A DNA stretch of 35,023 nt from Brachybacterium epidermidis (GTDB lineage: Bacteria > Actinomycetota > Actinomycetes > Actinomycetales > Dermabacteraceae), in contig NZ_JADEYR010000021.1 in the NCBI RefSeq assembly GCF_015209585.1, positions 1 to 35,023 on the forward strand. Direction: 5' to 3'. A program made the position numbers and the translations under genes. Below, piece after piece: positions 30,257-35,023 of the stretch. Positions within the stretch are counted from its first letter, which is position 1. Each line of letters begins with the position of its first letter. The notes beneath the pieces were generated by a model that saw only the letters and a program-made list of their open reading frames with translations, was not told where the DNA came from and ran no database searches.

Positions 30257-32036
30257 TGAGCTGCTCCCGCACCTCGCCGCGCAGCACCTTGCCGATCAGG
30301 GAGCGCGGCAGGTCCTCGACCACCACGATCCGGCGCGGCACCTTGTAGGCGCTGAGCCGTTCCTTCGCCCAGGCGCGCACCTCGGCCTCGTCGATCTCAC
30401 CGGAGGCGATGACGGCGGCGACCACCTTCTCGTCGCCCCGCTCCTGGCGGATGCCGACGACGGCGGCCTCCTCGATGGCGGGGTGGTCGCGCAGCACGCG
30501 CTCCACCTCGCTGGGGGAGACGTTGAAGCCGCCGGTGATGATGATCTCCTTCTTGCGGTCCACGATAGTGGCGAAGCCGTCCTCGTCGAGCGTGACCAGG
30601 TCGCCGGTGCGCAGCCAGCCGTCCTCGGTCATCGCCTCGGCGGTGGCCTCGGGGTTGTTCCAGTAGCCCTGGAACACCTGGGGGCCCTTGACCAGCAGCT
30701 CGCCGCTCTCGCCGGGGCCCACGTCCTCGCCGTCCTCGTCGACCACCCGGCGCAGGGTCGAGGGGAAGGGGATGCCGATCGTGCCGGTCTTGCGGGTGTC
30801 GGAGAAGGGGTTGCCCATGGCGATGGGGGCGCACTCGGTCAGGCCGTAGCCCTCGACCAGCCTGCCGCCGGAGACGGACTCCCACAGCTCCACCACCTCG
30901 TCGGGCAGCGTCATGGCACCGGAGATGCACCACTTCACGCCCTTGAGCGAGATGCCCTTCTCCTTCGCGCCCTGGGCGGTGCGCTCGTACAGCGGCGGCA
31001 CCGCGCAGTAGATGGTGGGCGGGCTCTTCTTCATCGCGGTCAGCGCCATGTCCACGTCGGGGCGGGGGAACAGCACCTGGCGGACCTGCTTGTACACGCC
31101 GAAGGTCACGTACAGCACCATGCCGAAGGCGTGGAACATCGGCAGCATCGCGTAGCTGGTCTCCTCGCCCGTGCGCGCGCCGTGCATCCAGGCCACGCCC
31201 TGCAGCGCATTGGCGTACATGTTGCGGTGGGAGAGCATCACGCCCTTGGGCACACCGGTGGTGCCCGAGGTGTACTGGATCGCGCCCAGGTCCTCGATCG
31301 TCGGCCGCGGGTGGGAGGCGGGCAGCTCGGGATGCGACACCAGCTGCTTCCAGGTCATGTCGCCCGCCTCGCCACTGCTGAGCTGCTTCCGCTGGGCGGC
31401 CAGCTTCGGCACCGGCAGACGCAGGGCAAGTCGCTTGACCAGCGGGAAAGCCTCCAACAGGTTCACGGCCACCACCTTCGGTGCCGACGGGACGGCGCGC
31501 AGCTTCGGCACCACGGTGTCCAACGCGATGGCGATGCGGGCGCCGTGGTCGGCGAACACCTCCTCCAGCTCGCGCTCGGTGGAGAGAGGATTGTGCTCGC
31601 ACACGATGCCGCCCAGCCGCAGCACCGCGTAGAAGGCGATCAGGTGCTGCGGGCAGTTCGGCAGCAGGATCGCCACGCGGTCGCCGGGGCGCACGCCCAT
31701 GCGTCGCAGGCCCTCCGCGGCGCGGCTGATCCGCTCCCCCATCTCGGCGTAGGTCATGGTGGCGCCGAAGAACTCGGTGGCGACCCTGTCCCCGGCCTCA
31801 GCGCAGGAGCGCTCACACATGTCGGTGAGGGACTCGTCGGGGACCTCGATGCGGGCAGGGACCCCGGCCCCGTAGAAGCGGGTCCAGTCGGGGGCGCCGT
31901 CGTGGTCGGGGGCGCCGTCGTGGTCGGGGGCGCCGTCGTGGTCGGCGGTGCCGGGGCGGTCCGGGGTGCCTGGGCGGTCCGGGGTGCCGGCGTGGTCGGG
32001 GGCGGGGTGCGGGGCGGGGGCGGCGTCGCTCGTCAT
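30243..32036 (-). CDS. Long-chain fatty acid-CoA ligase (AMP-binding)
   Basis: A 597-residue acyl-adenylate-forming enzyme that activates fatty acids with ATP and CoA. The AMP-binding P-loop YTSGTTGVPKG is at about 255-265, GYGLTECAP (A5-type motif) follows near 425, then RTGDLVTLDEDGF and KKEIIITGGFNVSP, with the C-terminal Lys in PRSLIGKVLRGE. Its first 50 residues are an unusual run of six-residue repeats (DHDGAP, DRPGTP) not conserved in the family. ATG at 32036, with TAGACT 10 nt upstream, so it may have a separate near-leaderless promoter as well as reading from the MFS gene 31 bp away. Chain length is not resolved. Confidence 0.94.
   Translation of the reverse strand: MTSDAAPAPHPAPDHAGTPDRPGTPDRPGTADHDGAPDHDGAPDHDGAPDWTRFYGAGVPARIEVPDESLTDMCERSCAEAGDRVATEFFGATMTYAEMGERISRAAEGLRRMGVRPGDRVAILLPNCPQHLIAFYAVLRLGGIVCEHNPLSTERELEEVFADHGARIAIALDTVVPKLRAVPSAPKVVAVNLLEAFPLVKRLALRLPVPKLAAQRKQLSSGEAGDMTWKQLVSHPELPASHPRPTIEDLGAIQYTSGTTGVPKGVMLSHRNMYANALQGVAWMHGARTGEETSYAMLPMFHAFGMVLYVTFGVYKQVRQVLFPRPDVDMALTAMKKSPPTIYCAVPPLYERTAQGAKEKGISLKGVKWCISGAMTLPDEVVELWESVSGGRLVEGYGLTECAPIAMGNPFSDTRKTGTIGIPFPSTLRRVVDEDGEDVGPGESGELLVKGPQVFQGYWNNPEATAEAMTEDGWLRTGDLVTLDEDGFATIVDRKKEIIITGGFNVSPSEVERVLRDHPAIEEAAVVGIRQERGDEKVVAAVIASGEIDEAEVRAWAKERLSAYKVPRRIVVVEDLPRSLIGKVLRGEVREQLTAGK
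31887..31940 (-). repeat. Three perfect 18-bp repeats in the ligase N-terminus
   Basis: GTCGGGGGCGCCGTCGTG occurs three times in tandem (31887, 31905, 31923), each encoding DHDGAP on the reverse strand. Degenerate related units (DRPGTP) follow. Copy-number change by slippage would change the tail in frame. Confidence 0.9.
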
Positions 32037-32067
32037 GATGCTCTCGAGTCTAGGGAGCGGAGGCCCG

Positions 32068-33318
32068 TCAGCGCGGTGATGCCCATGCGCCGTGCGAAGC
32101 CTGCCGCTGCGCCCGCAGGTGCCACCCCCACAGGGCGCTGCCGGCCAGTACGAAGCACAGCGCCGTCACCGCCAGCGAGACCAGGCTCGCGGTGGCCAGG
32201 GGCGCGATCACCCCGGCCAGCAGGGCGTTGGTGAGCAGCGTGAAGAACGTGCCCAGGGAGGCGGCCGCGCCCCGCTCGTAGGGGAACAGGTCCAGGATCT
32301 CCAGCTGGATCGGCGCGAAGAACAGCGAGGCCGTGAAGCTCATCAGCATCGGCCCCACCAGCACCGGCAGCAGTGAGGCGTCGAAGCTGCCGCTGGGCGT
32401 TGGGGCGATGATCACCAGCAGCAGGTTCACGGTGCTGGTGACGATGGTGGCGAGGTAGCCGATGGTGATCAGCCGGGAGCGGTCCACCGCGTCGGCCGTG
32501 CGGCCCACCACCCAGGAACCGCAGATCATCCCGATGATCAGGGGCGCGAACAGCACCCAGAAGTCCTGCTCGCCCAGGCCCAGCAGCCGCACCACGATGA
32601 TCGGGGCGGAGGCCACGAACACGAAGTGCGCAGCGAACCCCAGGGCCGTGGCCGCCGCGATCCGCAGCATGACCGGCGAGCGCCCCACCCGCCACAGGGC
32701 CCCCACCACGGAGCCCAGGCGCAGCGGGGTGCGGTGCTCGCGCGGCAGGGACTCCGGCATCATCGCCGTCAGCACCAGCACCACCACGCCGTAGATGCCG
32801 ACGCCGGCGAACACCCAGCGCCAGCCCCCCAGCAGCAGCAGCCACCCGCCCAGCACAGGCGCCAGCACCGGCGCGAGGGCGAAGATCATCATCACCCGGG
32901 CCATCAGGCGCTGCGCCTCGGCCCCCTCGAACAGGTCGCGGATCACCACGCGGGAGACGATCGTGGCGGCACCGGCGCTCGCGCCCTGCAGGATCCGCAG
33001 GGCGATCAGCACGCCGAGGCCGCCGGCGAGGATCGCGCCGAACATGGCCAGCAGGTAGATCACCAGGCCGCCGATCATCACCGTCTTGCGGCCCAGGGCG
33101 TCCGAGAGTGGGCCGTGGAACACGCTGAGCACCGCGAAGGCCCCCAGGTAGGCGCTGATCAGCTGCTGCAGCTCGGCCTCGCTGGCGCCGAACTCCTCAC
33201 CGATGCGGCTGAACGCCGGGAACACCGTGTTGATGGTGAAGGGACCCAGCATCGCCAGGGCAGCGAGGGTCAGGGTGATGCGGGCACTCGCGCGTGCCGG
33301 GGGTGTCTCAACTGCCAC
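32068..33318 (-). CDS. Bcr/CflA-type MFS drug efflux transporter
   Basis: A 416-residue inner-membrane transporter with about 12 helices. The family signature after helix 2, GPLSDALGRKTVMIGG (G-x-L-x-D-x-x-G-R-K), is clear, followed by LRILQGASAGAATIVSRVVI and helix-5 motif VLAPVLGGWLLLLGGWRWVF, typical of Bcr/CflA proton antiporters. GTG start at 33318 overlaps the ABC1 gene stop by 11 bp (33308-33318), so translation is likely coupled. The substrate is unknown; relatives expel chloramphenicol, bicyclomycin or amino acids, but this does not follow from the sequence. The C-terminus is basic and ends HGAWASPR. Confidence 0.92.
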   Translation of the reverse strand: MAVETPPARASARITLTLAALAMLGPFTINTVFPAFSRIGEEFGASEAELQQLISAYLGAFAVLSVFHGPLSDALGRKTVMIGGLVIYLLAMFGAILAGGLGVLIALRILQGASAGAATIVSRVVIRDLFEGAEAQRLMARVMMIFALAPVLAPVLGGWLLLLGGWRWVFAGVGIYGVVVLVLTAMMPESLPREHRTPLRLGSVVGALWRVGRSPVMLRIAAATALGFAAHFVFVASAPIIVVRLLGLGEQDFWVLFAPLIIGMICGSWVVGRTADAVDRSRLITIGYLATIVTSTVNLLLVIIAPTPSGSFDASLLPVLVGPMLMSFTASLFFAPIQLEILDLFPYERGAAASLGTFFTLLTNALLAGVIAPLATASLVSLAVTALCFVLAGSALWGWHLRAQRQASHGAWASPR

Positions 33319-34996
33319 GCAGGTTCCGTCGTACGAATCTTCCGGCGGTGCGCACGGGGCCGGCGCCGGCGGCCAGCAGCATGCCCATCAGGGCCGTGGT
33401 GCCGCCCGCGCCGATCAGCAGAGGATCCCTCATGCGGCCCCCGGCCGACGGCTGCGAGGCCAGCACCGTGGAGATCCCTACCAGCAGCGCGCTCATCGTC
33501 ATGCCCACGATCAGGCGGTCAGCAGTGTTCTCCATGCGGGTGATGACCTTGTCGAGGTCCGCGGCGTCGATGTGCACGTCCACACCGCGGCTCTCGTAGT
33601 CGTCCAGCAGGCGCAGTGCCCGCTGGGGCAGGTCGGTGCCCAGCCGCAGCGCGGTGCGGCCCGCCATTCCCGCTCGCCGGGCCAGCGCCTCGGGGCTCAG
33701 CAGCTCGCCCATCGCGATCGGCAGCACCTCCTCGAGCACCGTCGCGACCTGGAAGCCCGGATCCAGGGCGACGGCGCTGGACTCGGTGAGCACCAGCATC
33801 CGCAGCAGGGCCGAGACGTCCGAGGGCAGCTGCAGGCGGTGGCGGCGCAGCAGCGCGGTGATGCGCTCCACCACGGCGGCGACGGAGATCTCTCCCAGCG
33901 GCTTCTCGGTCAGCATGTCCAGCAGTTCGGACACGTCGCGCGAGAGCCGCCTGCGGTCCACCCCGCCGCGTGGGGGCGCCAGCTGCAGCAGGGCGGAGAC
34001 CGCGCCGTCCTCGTCCTGTCGGCCCAGGGCGAAGGCGAGCCACAGCAGGTGCTCGCGCACCTGCGGGGAGAGGGTGCCGACCATCCCGAAGTCGATCAGC
34101 CAGATGGTCCCGTCGGTCTCCACGAACAGGTTGCCGGGGTGCGGGTCGGCGTGGAAGAAGCCGTCCACCAGCACCATCCGCAGCAGGGACTCGGTGGCGT
34201 CGTGGGCGACCTTGCGGCGGTTGATGCGGGCGGCGTCCAGCGCGGCGGTGTCGGTGATGACCATCCCGGTGACGAACTGCTCGGTGAGCACCTCGGAGGT
34301 GGTCAGCTCCCGGTACACGCGGGGGACCCGCACCGTGCGGTCCTCGGCCAGGTTGCGGCGCAGACGACGCGCGTTGTCCGCCTCGGTGCGGTAGTCCAGC
34401 TCGCGGCGCATCATGCGATCGAAGGCCGCCACCACCGACTCGATGTCGGCGTCACGGGCGAGGGACCACTCGCGGGAGGCCAGGGCCGCCAGGGAGCGGA
34501 TCAGGTCCAGGTCCGAGTGGATCATCTCCGCGGCACCGGGCTTGCGCACCTTCACGATCACCTCGGTGCCGTCCTGCAGGCGGGCGCGGTGGGCCTGGCC
34601 GATGGAGGCCGACGCCAGCGGCACCTCGTCGAAGTGCGAGAACAGCTCGTGCGGGTCCGCGCCCAGCTCGCGCCGGATCGTCTCTGCGATCTGCGCATAG
34701 GTGACGGGCGAAGTGCTGGTCTGCAGCTTCTCCAGCTCCGAGGTGTACTCCAGCGGGAGCAGGTCGCGGCGGGTGGAGAGCATCTGGCCGAGCTTGACGA
34801 ACGTCGGCCCCAGGTCCTCCAGGGCGCGGCGCAGGCGCATCGGGCCGGGGACGGGGCCGGAGTCGTCGCCGGAGAGGTGGCGGTACACCAGTCCGGTCAT
34901 GTGCTCGCGCAGGCCGATCTGATCGGCGAGGGCCGACATGCCGTTGCGCACCAGGACCTCGGCGATCCGACGGTAACGGGCGGTGACGGAGGCCAT
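33308..34996 (-). CDS. AarF/ABC1/UbiB-family atypical kinase
   Basis: A 562-residue ABC1 (UbiB/ADCK) protein, an unusual kinase-like ATPase linked to quinone synthesis or lipid homeostasis at the membrane. The invariant motifs are visible: FVKLGQMLSTRRDLLP (K-x-G-Q), the Ala-rich loop ASIGQAHRARL, VIVKVRKPG, FFHADPHPGN (metal/catalytic) and DFGM. Two hydrophobic segments lie near the C-terminus (LIVGMTMSALLVGISTVLA and LIGAGGTTALMGMLLAAGAG). The ATG at 34996 is preferred over 35005 because TAGCAT lies 7 nt upstream of 34996 and the earlier ATG overlaps that hexamer. It is the first gene of a three-gene reverse set with MFS and ligase. Confidence 0.94.
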   Translation of the reverse strand: MASVTARYRRIAEVLVRNGMSALADQIGLREHMTGLVYRHLSGDDSGPVPGPMRLRRALEDLGPTFVKLGQMLSTRRDLLPLEYTSELEKLQTSTSPVTYAQIAETIRRELGADPHELFSHFDEVPLASASIGQAHRARLQDGTEVIVKVRKPGAAEMIHSDLDLIRSLAALASREWSLARDADIESVVAAFDRMMRRELDYRTEADNARRLRRNLAEDRTVRVPRVYRELTTSEVLTEQFVTGMVITDTAALDAARINRRKVAHDATESLLRMVLVDGFFHADPHPGNLFVETDGTIWLIDFGMVGTLSPQVREHLLWLAFALGRQDEDGAVSALLQLAPPRGGVDRRRLSRDVSELLDMLTEKPLGEISVAAVVERITALLRRHRLQLPSDVSALLRMLVLTESSAVALDPGFQVATVLEEVLPIAMGELLSPEALARRAGMAGRTALRLGTDLPQRALRLLDDYESRGVDVHIDAADLDKVITRMENTADRLIVGMTMSALLVGISTVLASQPSAGGRMRDPLLIGAGGTTALMGMLLAAGAGPVRTAGRFVRRNLRGS

Positions 34997-35023
34997 GATG
35001 GCCATGCTAGCCAGGGGCCGGGT

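Overview
The window is GC-rich, gene-dense actinobacterial DNA with strong G/C third-codon bias, many GTG starts and many genes that look leaderless. The gene content (GlpX-type fructose bisphosphatase, Crp/Fnr regulator, DUF2871, DUF222-HNH protein, YhgE/Pip protein, an N-terminal zinc-ribbon rhomboid next to a cyclophilin) fits a Micrococcales member, perhaps a Brachybacterium or Dermabacter relative. That placement is inference; no rRNA or tRNA gene is present to test it. The cyclophilin-rhomboid pair and a dense DnaA-box cluster hint that the window lies not far from the chromosomal origin, but dnaA and dnaN are absent.

Layout. 1-2.3 kb: thiolase (reverse), a truncated GNAT ORF coupled to pdxH. 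2.36-5.8 kb: a metal-handling island with a P1B-type ATPase and a small HMA metal-binding protein (reverse), divergent from an FNR/FLP-like regulator and a short Cys-containing ORF whose 3' end has been lost. 5.8-9.0 kb: GH25 lysozyme and class I amidotransferase (reverse), divergent from a serine beta-lactamase-like hydrolase. 9.0-14 kb: Hsp20, Pcp, a cluster of DnaA-box-like sites, rhomboid protease, AlkZ-like protein and cyclophilin. 14-17.7 kb: a Lys/Ala-rich membrane protein, UDP-glucose dehydrogenase and Glu-Q-tRNA(Asp) synthetase. 17.8-21.5 kb: a giant YhgE/Pip protein carrying two separate 210-bp tandem duplications. 21.5-24.7 kb: a truncated VOC protein, a structured intergenic region, a lipoprotein, an M20 peptidase and an NrtR-like protein. 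24.8-27.3 kb: GlpX, DUF2871 protein and a GNAT gene broken by one amber codon. 27.3-30.2 kb: a DUF222-HNH protein behind DnaA-box and LexA-box-like sites, open in frame into a Gfo/Idh/MocA oxidoreductase. 30.2-35 kb: an ABC1 kinase, MFS transporter and long-chain acyl-CoA ligase set on the reverse strand.

The strongest candidate for an undescribed system is the 2.36-5.8 kb island. A perfect FNR-type inverted repeat, CTTGAC-N4-GTCAAG, lies 41.5 bp from the predicted transcription start on each side, the classic class II activator position for both promoters. The regulator lacks an FNR iron-sulfur cysteine cluster but has exactly two cysteines 98 residues apart, close to the thiol-disulphide switch pair of Lactobacillus FLP. 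It has the FNR-type E-x-x-S-R recognition helix. Together these suggest a thiol/redox or metal-responsive switch that controls metal efflux and its own synthesis.

Several genes are decaying or rearranged: a truncated GNAT, a Cys ORF and a VOC protein that lost their 3' ends at convergent junctions, an amber-interrupted GNAT, an M20 peptidase that overruns the next gene out of frame, and an HNH gene with no stop of its own. Fifteen starts share an A/T-type -10 hexamer ending 6-7 nt before the start codon, which points to widespread leaderless transcription.
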